This document shows, one piece after another, positions 15,630-23,955 of a stretch of DNA of 30,891 nucleotides. The notes under the pieces were generated by a model, which was not told the DNA's origin, ran no database searches, and worked only from the letters and a program-made list of their open reading frames with translations. The translations under genes were made by a program, and so were the position numbers. The stretch covers positions 1-30,891 of the forward strand of contig JAPLHM010000083.1 of NCBI GenBank assembly GCA_026389635.1, given 5' to 3'. Numbering within the stretch: position 1 is the stretch's first letter; each line of letters begins with the position of its first letter. Source of the DNA: Chloroflexota bacterium (GTDB taxonomy: Bacteria > Chloroflexota > Dehalococcoidia > GIF9 > UBA5629).

Positions 15630-17124
15630 AAAGAGATCCGGCGGCTGGGATACGCGCAGCTGGCTTAACCTGCGCACAGCGGTGCAGGTAATTGCCTTCC
15701 TCGGCTTCCTGGCGCTCTTTTTGGGCGCACTGCCTCTGCTGATGCGCCTCGACCCGCTGGCCATGCTGGCCAACACCATAGCCAGCCGCAGTTTCCTGCT
15801 GCTTTCGCTGGTTGCAATGGTTCCGCTGGCCCTGTCGCTGGTCTTCGGCCGGGCCTGGTGCGGCTGGCTCTGCCCGATGGGTACCATGCTGGAATGGTTT
15901 TCATTCAACAAGTGGCGCCGCAAAAACATCCGGTTACCGGACGGCTGGAGAGCTGTTAAATATGTCGTCTTAATCGCCATTATCGCTGCCGCCATCTTAT
16001 CCAACCTGACACTGCTGATATTCGATCCGCTGACCGTCATGCTGCGCACCTTCGCCACCGCCATGTGGCCCGCCCTCGACTTCATAATCAACGCCGCGGA
16101 GTCAGCGCTCAACAACGTCCCCGTACTGCAGGAACCACTGGCGCGCTTCGACAACGCGATCAGGCCATTGCTGCTGCCGACCAACCCGCTGTACTACCGC
16201 GACGGCCTGCTCTTCGGCGCCATTTTTATTACAATCATCCTGCTTAATCTGCTGGCAGAACGATTCTGGTGCCGCTACCTCTGCCCGCTGGGGGCGTTCT
16301 ACGGCCTGTTGAGCAAGGTCAGCCTGGTGCGCCGGCGCGTTAACCAAAGCTGCATCGGCTGCAAGTTGTGCGAGGACGCCTGTCCCACCGGCACAATCAG
16401 GAGGGACAGGGACTGTTCCAGCGACCCGGGCGAATGCATAATGTGCCTCAAATGCATGGATTCCTGCCCCTGCTCGACCAGCGATTTCGGGCCCGTGTAC
16501 GCGCCGGCAAAGTTTAACAGCTACGACCCGGTGCGCCGCCAGCTCTTCCTGGGACTGGGCGCGGGCGTGCTACTGGCTGTGCTCTTCAAGTTCAACCCCT
16601 TCAGTGGCCGGCGCAGCCCATACCTTATCCGTCCCCCGGGAGCCGGCGATGAGGACATGACGGCCAAATGTATACGCTGCGGCGAGTGCATCAAGGCCTG
16701 CCCGACGGGCGCCATACAGCCTTCGCAGATGGAGGCTGGGGGTGAGCTGCTGTGGACCCCGTTGCTGGTCATGCGCAGCGGCTTCTGCCAGTACTCCTGC
16801 AATGCCTGCGGCAAGGCCTGCCCCGTGGCTGCCATTCCGGCACTTCCACTGGCCGAGAAAAAGGTCACGCCTATCGGAAGGGCATTCATCGACCGCGGCC
16901 GCTGCCTGCCCTGGGCACAGGGTACCCCCTGTATAGTCTGCGAGGAGATGTGCCCGGTTCCACACAAGGCCGTACTGCTGAGCACTTCGGAGGTTAAAAA
17001 GGAGGACGGCGGCACGATAACCCTGCAGCTGCCCACGGTGCTGGCCGGGCGCTGCATCGGCTGCGGGTTGTGCGAATATAAATGCCCCGTCGAGGGAGAG
17101 TCGGCCATACGTGTAATGGTTTGA
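15616..17124 (+). CDS. Five-helix membrane polyferredoxin, NapH-like/NapG-like fusion with internal twin-arginine motif
   Basis: A 502-residue iron-sulfur membrane protein. The first half is NapH/CcoG-like: helices at about 21-40, 60-78, 115-135 and 195-215, paired CxxxCP motifs (WCGWLCP 81-87, WCRYLCP 218-224), then two ferredoxin-type motifs (CIGCKLCEDACP 246-257, CIMCLKCMDSCP 274-285). A fifth hydrophobic segment (310-324) follows R307-R308 (VRRQLFLGLGAGVLL), which resembles a Tat signal. The C-terminal half is NapG-like: CIRCGECIKACP (352-363), a Cys-rich stretch 391-402, CLPW...GTPCIVCEEMCP (430-447) and CIGCGLCEYKCP (480-491). Predicted topology puts clusters before helix 5 inside and those after it outside, so electrons could cross the membrane to exported partners. 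The start is TTG 15616 behind AAGGA (15603-15607), overlapping the DUF362 gene by 14 nt. The exact cluster number and redox partners are inferred. Confidence 0.88.
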   Translation: MAVRKKRSGGWDTRSWLNLRTAVQVIAFLGFLALFLGALPLLMRLDPLAMLANTIASRSFLLLSLVAMVPLALSLVFGRAWCGWLCPMGTMLEWFSFNKWRRKNIRLPDGWRAVKYVVLIAIIAAAILSNLTLLIFDPLTVMLRTFATAMWPALDFIINAAESALNNVPVLQEPLARFDNAIRPLLLPTNPLYYRDGLLFGAIFITIILLNLLAERFWCRYLCPLGAFYGLLSKVSLVRRRVNQSCIGCKLCEDACPTGTIRRDRDCSSDPGECIMCLKCMDSCPCSTSDFGPVYAPAKFNSYDPVRRQLFLGLGAGVLLAVLFKFNPFSGRRSPYLIRPPGAGDEDMTAKCIRCGECIKACPTGAIQPSQMEAGGELLWTPLLVMRSGFCQYSCNACGKACPVAAIPALPLAEKKVTPIGRAFIDRGRCLPWAQGTPCIVCEEMCPVPHKAVLLSTSEVKKEDGGTITLQLPTVLAGRCIGCGLCEYKCPVEGESAIRVMV

Positions 17125-17141
17125 AGATACGATCGGCCCCT

Positions 17142-17170
17142 TTGACTAAGCAGGGTATTTGTGTTAGAAA
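17142..17170 (+). promoter_or_regulatory. Possible promoter for the tat genes
   Basis: TTGACT (17142-17147), 17-nt spacer, TAGAAA (17165-17170) with TGT directly before it (extended -10). It would start transcription near 17177 and give tatA a leader of about 47 nt including AGGAAG (17212-17217). Readthrough from the DUF362 operon across the 99-bp gap is also possible, since no terminator is seen there. Confidence 0.45.
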
Positions 17171-17223
17171 TTACCCGTACGTTCCACTGACATGAGACGA
17201 CTGAAATAAATAGGAAGTGAGCT

Positions 17224-17439
17224 ATGTTTCGCAGTTTCGGCATACCGGAGCTTTTACTTGTCCTCCTCATAGTCCTGCTTGTGTTCGGGGCCACGCGGCT
17301 GCCCCAGATCGGCGACGCCCTTGGTAAGGCCATACGCAACTTCCGCAAGGGCGCTTCGGGCGAAGGTGAAAAAGATAAGGAGACCGGCATCAGCAAGACT
17401 GATACCACGGGCAAGGACAAGGACGGCTCAAATACATAA
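17224..17439 (+). CDS. tatA: Sec-independent translocase protein TatA
   Basis: A 71-residue TatA/E subunit, which forms the pore-like assembly for folded twin-arginine proteins. It has a short N-terminal helix (PELLLVLLIVLLVFG, 8-22), the conserved F-G hinge followed by ATRLPQIGDALGKAIRNFRKG as the amphipathic helix, and a charged, disordered tail. AGGAAG (17212-17217) precedes the ATG at 17224 by 6 nt. It opens a run with a second TatA/B-like gene and tatC. The tat genes directly follow two likely Tat clients, the DUF362 protein and the polyferredoxin. Confidence 0.93.
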   Translation: MFRSFGIPELLLVLLIVLLVFGATRLPQIGDALGKAIRNFRKGASGEGEKDKETGISKTDTTGKDKDGSNT

Positions 17440-17486
17440 TCTTCGCAATCACCATTTTGACCATTGCTGTGATGAAGTTGTAAGCC

Positions 17487-17717
17487 ATGGACATTTTTGG
17501 GATAGGCCTGCCTGAATTAATCCTCGTTCTGCTGATCGGTTTTATACTCTTCGGCCCAAAACGGATACTGGAGATAAGTAAAACCGCAGGCAAGATGATG
17601 GGCAACCTGTCGCGGGATGCCTCGGATATACAGCGCAAACTGAACGATGAACTGGAAGGGGAAAAACCGGTCACGCCGGGCGCCGTGGATAAGCCCTCCC
17701 GGCAGGTCCAGCCTTGA
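17487..17717 (+). CDS. Second TatA/TatB-family subunit
   Basis: A 76-residue protein with the same build as TatA: N-terminal GIGLPELILVLLIGFILFGPKR (5-26), then an amphipathic helix (ILEISKTAGKMMGNLSRDASDIQRKLNDELEGE) and a Pro-rich tail. The longer acidic helix with D-I-Q-R-K-L-N-D-E-L resembles TatB, and the gene sits directly before tatC where tatB usually lies. In Gram-positive-type systems a bifunctional TatA often replaces TatB, so TatA2 is the alternative name. No good Shine-Dalgarno is visible before ATG 17487. Its stop overlaps the TTG start of tatC (TTGA, 17714-17717). Confidence 0.85.
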   Translation: MDIFGIGLPELILVLLIGFILFGPKRILEISKTAGKMMGNLSRDASDIQRKLNDELEGEKPVTPGAVDKPSRQVQP

Positions 17718-18463
17718 ACCCGCAGAAAATGAACTCCCCTCATTTTAAGGGAATATCGACCCACCTCAACGAATTAAGGCGGCGTCTGATCGTCTGCATA
17801 GCCGCCGTGGCCATCGGAATCGCGCTATCATTTGCCTTTGCCGACCAGCTCTTCGCCATACTCATCCGGCCTGCCGGCAACATCAGCCTGATCTTCGTGG
17901 AGGTGACCGAGATGCTGAGCACCTACATGCAGGTATGCCTGATCGGCGGCATCATGATCGCCATGCCGGTGCTGGTCTACGAGCTAATCGCTTTCGTGTC
18001 GCCGGCCCTCACCCCAAAGGAAAAGAAGTACCTGTGGATCACTCTGCCGTTCGTCATCCTCATGTTCGCAGGAGGCGTGACCTTCGGCTATTTCGTGCTC
18101 ATACCACCCGCCATGCAGTTCTTGCTGAGTTTCGGCGCGGGCATCGCCACGCCCCAGATCAGGATAGGCAATTATATCTCGCTGGTGTCCCGGCTGCTGC
18201 TGGCCATCGGGCTGGTCTTCGAAACACCCGTCATCACAACCTTCCTGGCGCGGCTGGGCATAGTGTCCTCAAAATGGCTGGCAGCCCAGTGGAAGTGGGC
18301 CGTCATACTGGCCTTTGTGCTGGGCGCCGTCATCACCCCTACACTCGACCCCGTCAACCAGACGCTGGTAGCCCTGCCTTTGATAATACTCTACCTTCTC
18401 AGTATCCTGCTGGCCAGGCTGGTTGAAAAACGTAAAATTAAACCAATGGAGGTAACATCATGA
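17714..18463 (+). CDS. tatC: Sec-independent translocase protein TatC
   Basis: TatC is the six-helix receptor that binds twin-arginine signals. The 249 residues fit the family. The N-terminal HLNELRRRL (17-25) leads into helix 1. The first periplasmic loop is followed by YELIAFVSPALTPKEKKY, and the end carries GAVITPTLDPVNQTLVALPLIILY. The start at TTG 17714 overlaps the upstream stop by four bases. An ATG 15 nt later (17729) is a possible alternative and would lose five residues without touching conserved sequence. The 3' end overlaps the nitroreductase start (ATGA, 18460-18463). Confidence 0.95.
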   Translation: MNPQKMNSPHFKGISTHLNELRRRLIVCIAAVAIGIALSFAFADQLFAILIRPAGNISLIFVEVTEMLSTYMQVCLIGGIMIAMPVLVYELIAFVSPALTPKEKKYLWITLPFVILMFAGGVTFGYFVLIPPAMQFLLSFGAGIATPQIRIGNYISLVSRLLLAIGLVFETPVITTFLARLGIVSSKWLAAQWKWAVILAFVLGAVITPTLDPVNQTLVALPLIILYLLSILLARLVEKRKIKPMEVTS

Positions 18464-19254
18464 TGCATATCTCACCCGGGTGGTACCCGGCCATCAACTC
18501 CAGGCGCTCGCGGCGCAACTACGAGAAGGGCAGGCCCATAGGGGCAGAAGCCCTGAACAGGCTCCACGAGGTGTGCAGCGGCTTCAGGCCCTACGGCAGC
18601 GTGCGTGTGGAGTTCATCGATGAACCCCCTGATGACATCTTCGCCAACGCGCTCGGTTTTTACGGCAACATAAAGGGCGCGCCGGCCTTCTTAGCCTTCA
18701 TCGGCGACACCTCCGACCCCCATATGCAGGAGAAGGTGGGATATGCCGGCGAGGCCGCTGTGCTGGAGTCAACTTCTCTCGGCCTGGGCACCTGCTGGGT
18801 GGCGCTAACCTACAATGCCAGGGCGGTCAAGTCCCTGGTCAAACTCGATAAAGAGGAGAAGCTGATCTGCGTATCGCCCGTTGGCTACACCACGGAGCAA
18901 TGGTCGTTCGAGGAAAAGGTATTCAGCGGTTTCGGGTCCAACCACCAGCGCAAACCGCTGCCTTCCATGGTCAGCGGCCAGCCGGAAACCTCCTGGCCTG
19001 TATGGGCAAAATCCGCCGTCGAAGCAGCCCGCTTGGCCCCGTCGGCCATGAACCGCCAGCCATGGGGCTTCCGCGTGGAGGAGCGAAGTATTACCGTTTA
19101 TGTGAAAGACCGCGGACCCGAATTCAATGTTGCCAGGCGGCTGGACTGCGGCATAGCAATGCTGCACCTCGAACTCGGCGCCCTTATCAGAGGGGTAAGT
19201 GGTGAATGGGAGCCGCTGAAACAACCGCAGGTGGCACGTTTCACCGTGAGATAA
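18460..19254 (+). CDS. Nitroreductase family FMN protein (TM1586-type)
   Basis: A 264-residue flavoprotein resembling the double-repeat TM1586-type nitroreductases. The first half has the FMN-phosphate arginine cluster SRRSRRNYEKG (14-24) and GEAAVLESTSLGLGTCWVAL (about 92-111). The second half repeats the fold with AVEAARLAPSAMNRQPWGFRVE (about 187-208) and a final LDCGIAMLHLELGAL helix. It has no signal peptide, so it is cytoplasmic. GGAGGT just before the tatC stop gives a strong ribosome site, and ATGA overlaps tatC, so expression is coupled to the Tat genes. The physiological substrate is unknown. The adjacent polyferredoxin and flavin redox chemistry suggest a shared electron pathway, but this is inference. 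Confidence 0.82.
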   Translation: MMHISPGWYPAINSRRSRRNYEKGRPIGAEALNRLHEVCSGFRPYGSVRVEFIDEPPDDIFANALGFYGNIKGAPAFLAFIGDTSDPHMQEKVGYAGEAAVLESTSLGLGTCWVALTYNARAVKSLVKLDKEEKLICVSPVGYTTEQWSFEEKVFSGFGSNHQRKPLPSMVSGQPETSWPVWAKSAVEAARLAPSAMNRQPWGFRVEERSITVYVKDRGPEFNVARRLDCGIAMLHLELGALIRGVSGEWEPLKQPQVARFTVR

Positions 19255-19269
19255 TTAAGAGATTTAGAT

Positions 19270-20652
19270 ATGGAAGCTGTTCCCCCGGTAAAAAGCCACA
19301 AGACAGCCGTGCTGCTGGTAACCTCCATCGCGGCCTTCCTCACGCCCTTCATGGCGGCCTCCGTCAACATCGCCCTGCCGTCCATAGGCAGGGAATACTC
19401 CGTTGATGCGGTCACCTTAAGCTGGATCGCCACGTCCTTTATCCTGTCCGCGGCAGTCTTCCTCATACCGTTGGGGCGCATCGCGGACATCAGCGGCAGG
19501 AAGAAGGTCTTCATCTGGGGAGGCGCTATCTTTGGAGCGGCTTCGGTTATCGCGGCGCTGGCATGGTCACCGCAGGTACTGATAGCCGCACGCGTCATAC
19601 AGGGCGTGGGCGGGGCTATGCTCTTCGGCACGGTGGCGGCCATCATCTCCTCTGTCTACGCGCCGGGCGAGCGGGGACGCGCCATGGGCATCAATATCGC
19701 GATTACATACGTGGGTCTGTCGCTGGGACCCTTTCTGGGCGGGATGATGACGCAGTACCTCGGCTGGCGCAGCATTTTCTGGCTCAACGCGCTGCTCTGC
19801 GCACTTCTGCTGCTGGTAACAGCCTGGAAACTGAAGCCCGAGTGGGCGGAGGCGCGCGGCGAGAGGTTCGACCTGTTCGGCTCGGTCATCTACGGCGCGG
19901 GCCTGGTGGCACTGATGTACGGCCTTTCCGAACTACCCTCTACCCACGGCGTCGTCTCGCTGGGAGCCGGGCTGGTCATACTGCTGATCTTCCTCAAATG
20001 GGAAACTGTGACCGCCAGCCCCATCCTCGATATTACACTCTTCGCCAATAACCAGGTGTTCGCCTTCTCCAACCTGGCAGCATTCATCAACTACAGCGCC
20101 ACTTTCGCGGTCGGCTTCCTGCTCAGCCTGTACCTGCAGTACATAAGGGGTCTGACCCCCGGAAGTGCTGGCCTTGTGCTGGTAGCCATGCCGGTGGTGC
20201 AGGCCGTCTTTTCACCTCTGACAGGCCGTCTTTCCGACAGGATCGAGCCCCGCCTTCTCGCTTCCTCGGGCATGGCGCTGACAGCCGCCGGGCTGCTGCT
20301 GCTGATATTTATAGGCACGGATACAGCGCTCTGGTACATCATCGCCTGTTTAGTTATGCTGGGCGCCGGCTTTGCCCTTTTCTCCTCGCCCAACATCAAC
20401 GCCGTCATGAGCTCGGTAGATAAGAAATCGCTGGGCGTGGCATCGGCCACCTTAGCCACCATGCGCCTTACCGGGCAGATGTTCAGCTTAGGCATTGCCA
20501 TGCTGCTGATCTCCCTTTTCATGGGGCGCGTACAGGTCACACCCGATGTTTATCCGCAGTATATCCTCAGCCTGCAAACTGCCCTGGCTATCTTTACGGC
20601 ACTCTGCATTGGTGGTATATTTGCCTCAATGGCAAGAGGGAAAACACACTGA
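19270..20652 (+). CDS. MFS exporter, DHA2 (14-helix, EmrB/QacA-type) family
   Basis: A 460-residue proton-driven multidrug-type transporter. The first helix ends in ASVNIALPSIGREYS (motif D1-like). Motif A is GRIADISGRKKVF (about 73-85). Motif C-like GLSLGPFLGGMM lies in helix 5 (about 148-160), and the second motif A-like segment GRLSDRIEPR is near the middle (about 317-326). About 14 hydrophobic segments are visible, typical of DHA2 although it is shorter than many members. The reading frame is intact, unlike the second DHA2 gene in this window. It starts 15 nt after the nitroreductase and ends 16 nt before corA, so it is likely in the same transcript. Its substrate cannot be predicted. Confidence 0.88.
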   Translation: MEAVPPVKSHKTAVLLVTSIAAFLTPFMAASVNIALPSIGREYSVDAVTLSWIATSFILSAAVFLIPLGRIADISGRKKVFIWGGAIFGAASVIAALAWSPQVLIAARVIQGVGGAMLFGTVAAIISSVYAPGERGRAMGINIAITYVGLSLGPFLGGMMTQYLGWRSIFWLNALLCALLLLVTAWKLKPEWAEARGERFDLFGSVIYGAGLVALMYGLSELPSTHGVVSLGAGLVILLIFLKWETVTASPILDITLFANNQVFAFSNLAAFINYSATFAVGFLLSLYLQYIRGLTPGSAGLVLVAMPVVQAVFSPLTGRLSDRIEPRLLASSGMALTAAGLLLLIFIGTDTALWYIIACLVMLGAGFALFSSPNINAVMSSVDKKSLGVASATLATMRLTGQMFSLGIAMLLISLFMGRVQVTPDVYPQYILSLQTALAIFTALCIGGIFASMARGKTH

Positions 20653-20668
20653 ATCCCGGGAGGTAGTT

Positions 20669-21664
20669 ATGAGTGAAACCAGGGTTTCCACACTCAGCAT
20701 CATCCACTACGACAAGGCTGATTTCGTAATCAAGGCCGACGCCACCATCGAAGACTGCAGGGTCTCCAGTGAGGAAGCCGGCGTCACCTGGATCAACGTG
20801 GACAACGTTAATGACCGGGCCCTGCTGCAGTCGATCGGGAGCATCTTCAACCTGCACGAACTTACCATCCAGGACATCGCTAACACGGGACACAGGGTAA
20901 AACAGGAGGATTTCGGGCACTACATCCTTCTGATACTCAAGATGCTCGAATTTAACAAAACCAACAACTCGATCGACGCGGAACAATTGAGCATAGTATT
21001 CGGCAAGAATTACCTTGTAACCTTCCAGGAAACTCCGGGGGATTTTTTCGGGGACCTGCGCGATGAAATAAAGATCTCCGATTCAGTCGTGCGAAGGATG
21101 GGCCCTGATTTCCTGGCCTGCCGCATCATCGACACCATCGTAGACAACTATTTCAATACTGTCGAGAGCTTCGGCGACGAGATAGAGGAAAAGGAAGATG
21201 AATTAGTGGCCAATCCCACCCGCAATACATTGAATTCCATTCAGGGCATCAAGAAAAATATGATGCAGATCAGGCAGTTCATATGGCCGTCCAGGGAGAT
21301 ACTGAGTGACCTGTCCAAAAAGAATTCGCCCCTCATAAAGGAGGAGACCGTGGCTTACTTCCGCGACGTCTACGACCGCATCTTCGAGGCCATGGACCTG
21401 ATCGAAAGCACGCGCGATATGGTGAGCGGCCTGATCGATATCTACCTGTCCAGCATGAGCAACAAGACCAACGAGGTAATGAAGGTGCTGACCGTGGTGG
21501 CAACTATTTTCATACCACTGACATTCATCGTGGGCCTCTATGGCATGAACTTCCGTAATATGCCGGAATTGAACTCCGACTGGGGCTACCCGGGCGTGCT
21601 GCTACTGATGGCAGGTGTAGCAGGGGGTATGCTCGTTTATTTCCACAAAAAGAAATGGATTTAA
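20669..21664 (+). CDS. corA: CorA-type magnesium/cobalt transporter
   Basis: A 331-residue CorA-family channel: a large cytoplasmic αβα domain, a long stalk helix, and two C-terminal membrane helices. The signature YGMNF is at 291-295 at the end of the first membrane helix, followed by the MPEL loop and a lysine-rich tail (HKKKWI). The start is ATG 20669, set by GGAGG (20659-20663) with a 5-nt gap. A longer in-frame reading from 20546 lies inside the upstream transporter gene and has no family match. It converges on the minus-strand MFS pseudogene with one base between the two stop codons. Confidence 0.95.
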   Translation: MSETRVSTLSIIHYDKADFVIKADATIEDCRVSSEEAGVTWINVDNVNDRALLQSIGSIFNLHELTIQDIANTGHRVKQEDFGHYILLILKMLEFNKTNNSIDAEQLSIVFGKNYLVTFQETPGDFFGDLRDEIKISDSVVRRMGPDFLACRIIDTIVDNYFNTVESFGDEIEEKEDELVANPTRNTLNSIQGIKKNMMQIRQFIWPSREILSDLSKKNSPLIKEETVAYFRDVYDRIFEAMDLIESTRDMVSGLIDIYLSSMSNKTNEVMKVLTVVATIFIPLTFIVGLYGMNFRNMPELNSDWGYPGVLLLMAGVAGGMLVYFHKKKWI

Positions 21665-21665
21665 A

Positions 21666-23164
21666 TTATTCCACCGGCAGAGCAGGGCCGCTGCTCTTCT
21701 TTATACGCCCGAATGGCAGGAACATGGCCGGTATGATACCGGCCATGATCACCACGGCGCTGATCACGTAATCCATCTGGAAGGCCGTTACGCTGGCCCT
21801 CACATTCATGTACTGGTAGAGCAGGTTGACGGCCGCCTGCTGGGCCGCCTGCAGAGTCATGCCAGCCTGCATCAAATACACCTGCAACTGGGACAGCATC
21901 TGAAGGGCGATGACCGAGTCCGGGGTGATGGTCTGCACTATCATCGACAGGTTGGTCTTCTGGAACGTATCCAGCATGGTGGCAAAGACTGCTATGCCCA
22001 GGGAAGCGAAGATGGTCCTGGACACGTTGATCATGGCCGAGGCCTGGGCGGTCATACGCTGGGGCACGGCTGAGAGCGTGTAGGTCATGACGGGCATCAT
22101 GGCAAAGCCCACGCCAATGCCCCTGATAAAGAGTATCCACCGCAGCAGGTCGTCGGGTGTGGTGACATCCAGCATCTGCAGCCACAGTGAACTGATCCCT
22201 GTGATGAGCAGGCCCAGTACGGTAGGAAAGCGCGGCCCGATCCTGTCGTAAAGCCGGCCCGCCAGGGGCATGGAAATCATGGAGCCGATGACCGTGGGTA
22301 GCACCATCAGCCCGCTGGCCAGCGCGGAGAAGCCGCGCAGGTTCTGCAAAAACAAAGGCAGCAGGAACACCAGCGAAAAAAGCCCGATAGTGGTGACAAA
22401 GGTCAGGCCGATGCCGAGGGAGAAGCCCCCGTTTTTAAACATGTGCAGATCGAGCAACGGTTTCTTCACCCGCAACTCTACGATGACCCAGGCCAATATG
22501 CACAGGCAGCCTACCGTCAGGAGTGTCACAATGCGCCAGTCGTCCCACTGCCAGGTGGGGGCATAGGAGAATGCATAAAGCACCGCGCTGAACCGTCCGA
22601 GGTGGGCGTTTCCTCGATCCATGCCAACCCCATTGCGATGGCTATCAGCACGACCGGCACGTTCACATAGAAGACCATGCGCCAGTCCCAGTAGTCCACC
22701 AGGTAGCCGCCCAGGGTTGGCCCGATAGCAGGCGCCAGCATCATAGGGATGCCGAAGATGGCCATGGCAGTGCCGCGGTCCTCCGGGGGCACGTTCATGA
22801 AGAGGAAGGTCATGGCCAGCGGATTGAGCAGGCCTCCTGCCAGCCCCTGCATTACCCTGAAGGTAATGAGCGAGCCGGTATCCCAGGCAATGCCGCACAA
22901 CAGGGAACCAGCCAGGAAACCCACCTGGCTGAAAAGATATACTTTTTTTATGCCGAATCGCTGCGCCAGGAAGGCAGCCGCGGGAGTAGAGATGGCGGTG
23001 GCCATAAGGTAAGCCGAAACTACCAGCTGTGCACGGTCGGTTGTCTCGTTGAAAACCGCCATGATGTGCGGCAGCGCCACGTTCATGATGGTCTGGTCAA
23101 GTATCACCATAAAGGTGCCGATGATGGCAACCGCCAAGACACGTGATTCGCTCGATTTCGGCAT
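21666..23164 (-). pseudogene. EmrB-like DHA2 MFS transporter, frameshifted near the middle
   Basis: Two frames read leftward together make one 14-helix EmrB-type exporter. From ATG 23162-23164 the first frame encodes helices 1-6 with the family start ILDQTIMNVALPHI (helix 1) and GIPMMLAPAIGPTLGG, then reaches WIEETPTSDG and runs to a wrong-frame stop at 22526. The correct C-terminal half resumes in another frame as SAVLYAFSYAPTWQWDDW from about 22595 and continues to the natural end at 21666. A single lost base (a C at about 22593-22597) would restore the frame, but relatives usually have about a dozen more residues here, so a small deletion with frame change is more likely. It is the third gene of an efflux operon with two adaptors, and its loss would disable the pump. 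An assembly or sequencing error is possible. Confidence 0.75.
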
Positions 23165-23180
23165 AAGCGCGCTTTACCTG

Positions 23181-23903
23181 TTACCTGGTCGTAATTTTGA
23201 CCTCGACCGATGTGCCGGGTATAAGAACATAGTTGGCCGGGTTGTCCACCGATATCTTGACCGGCACAACCTGGGCGACCTTGATGAAATTGCCGGTGGT
23301 GTTGTTCTGCGGCATGAGCGAGAAGGTCGCGGCGGTGGCTGCGGCTATGCCGTCCACCCTGCCCATAAGCCTGGCGCCTCCCAGACTATCAACTTTTATC
23401 TCAACCTCCTGGCCAGGCTTTACGCGATGCAGGTCGGCCTCGGATATGTTAGCTGTGACCCAGGTGTTGGAGGCATCGTAGAGCGTGATGACGGAGGCGC
23501 CGGGGGTCACAACCTGCCCAGGATACGACCAGACCGCGGCCACGTAGCCGCTTACCGGCGCGTCCAGGCTGGCCCTGCCCAGCGGTATGTCCTTGAGGCC
23601 CTGCCTGTCCGCCGGACTGTCAGGGCGGGGAGCGCCCATGGTGGCTATTCTTTGCCCCTTGTCCACATAGCTGCCCAGGTCAACATCCAGGCTGATGATC
23701 TGGCTGGATGCCAGCGCCGGCACCGCGATAAGCGGGGCGCTGATGCGCGCGTTGTCCGTGCTAACATATTTATAGTTCTGGTAACCGAGGTAGCCCAACA
23801 TCACCAGGCCACCCAGCACGACCGCCAGCGCGACCACAAAAATCACCTTCCCGCGTGTGGTGGAAAGGCCGGATTTCATTTTCTCAGAAAAGTTAGCAGC
23901 CAT
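23181..23903 (-). CDS. EmrA/HlyD-like membrane fusion protein lacking the α-hairpin
   Basis: A 240-residue adaptor: one N-terminal membrane helix (20-40), the EmrA-typical VSTDNARISAP (47-57), a lipoyl half-motif, then the returning half LDAPVSGYVAAVWSYPGQVVTPG (113-135), a barrel domain, and the FSLMPQNNTTGNFIKVAQVVPVKI segment shared with EmrA. Normal EmrA has about 390 residues, with a coiled-coil hairpin of over 100 between the two lipoyl halves. Here that space is only about 25 residues (88-112). Such a short adaptor could not reach an outer-membrane channel, which fits a monoderm host. The start is ATG 23903: GGAGG (minus strand, 23912-23916) sits 8 nt before it. A GTG at 23918 overlaps this ribosome site and is rejected. 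The MFS gene follows 16 nt later. Confidence 0.85.
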   Translation of the reverse strand: MAANFSEKMKSGLSTTRGKVIFVVALAVVLGGLVMLGYLGYQNYKYVSTDNARISAPLIAVPALASSQIISLDVDLGSYVDKGQRIATMGAPRPDSPADRQGLKDIPLGRASLDAPVSGYVAAVWSYPGQVVTPGASVITLYDASNTWVTANISEADLHRVKPGQEVEIKVDSLGGARLMGRVDGIAAATAATFSLMPQNNTTGNFIKVAQVVPVKISVDNPANYVLIPGTSVEVKITTR

Positions 23904-23955
23904 ATTTGTTGCCTCCACATGTATTTGGATATGAAGCGTGTATTTTCTTCATGGC

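Noticed and set aside
20546..20668. Longer CorA starting at 20546
   Set aside because: The extra 41 residues overlap the upstream transporter gene, while a strong ribosome site marks ATG 20669.
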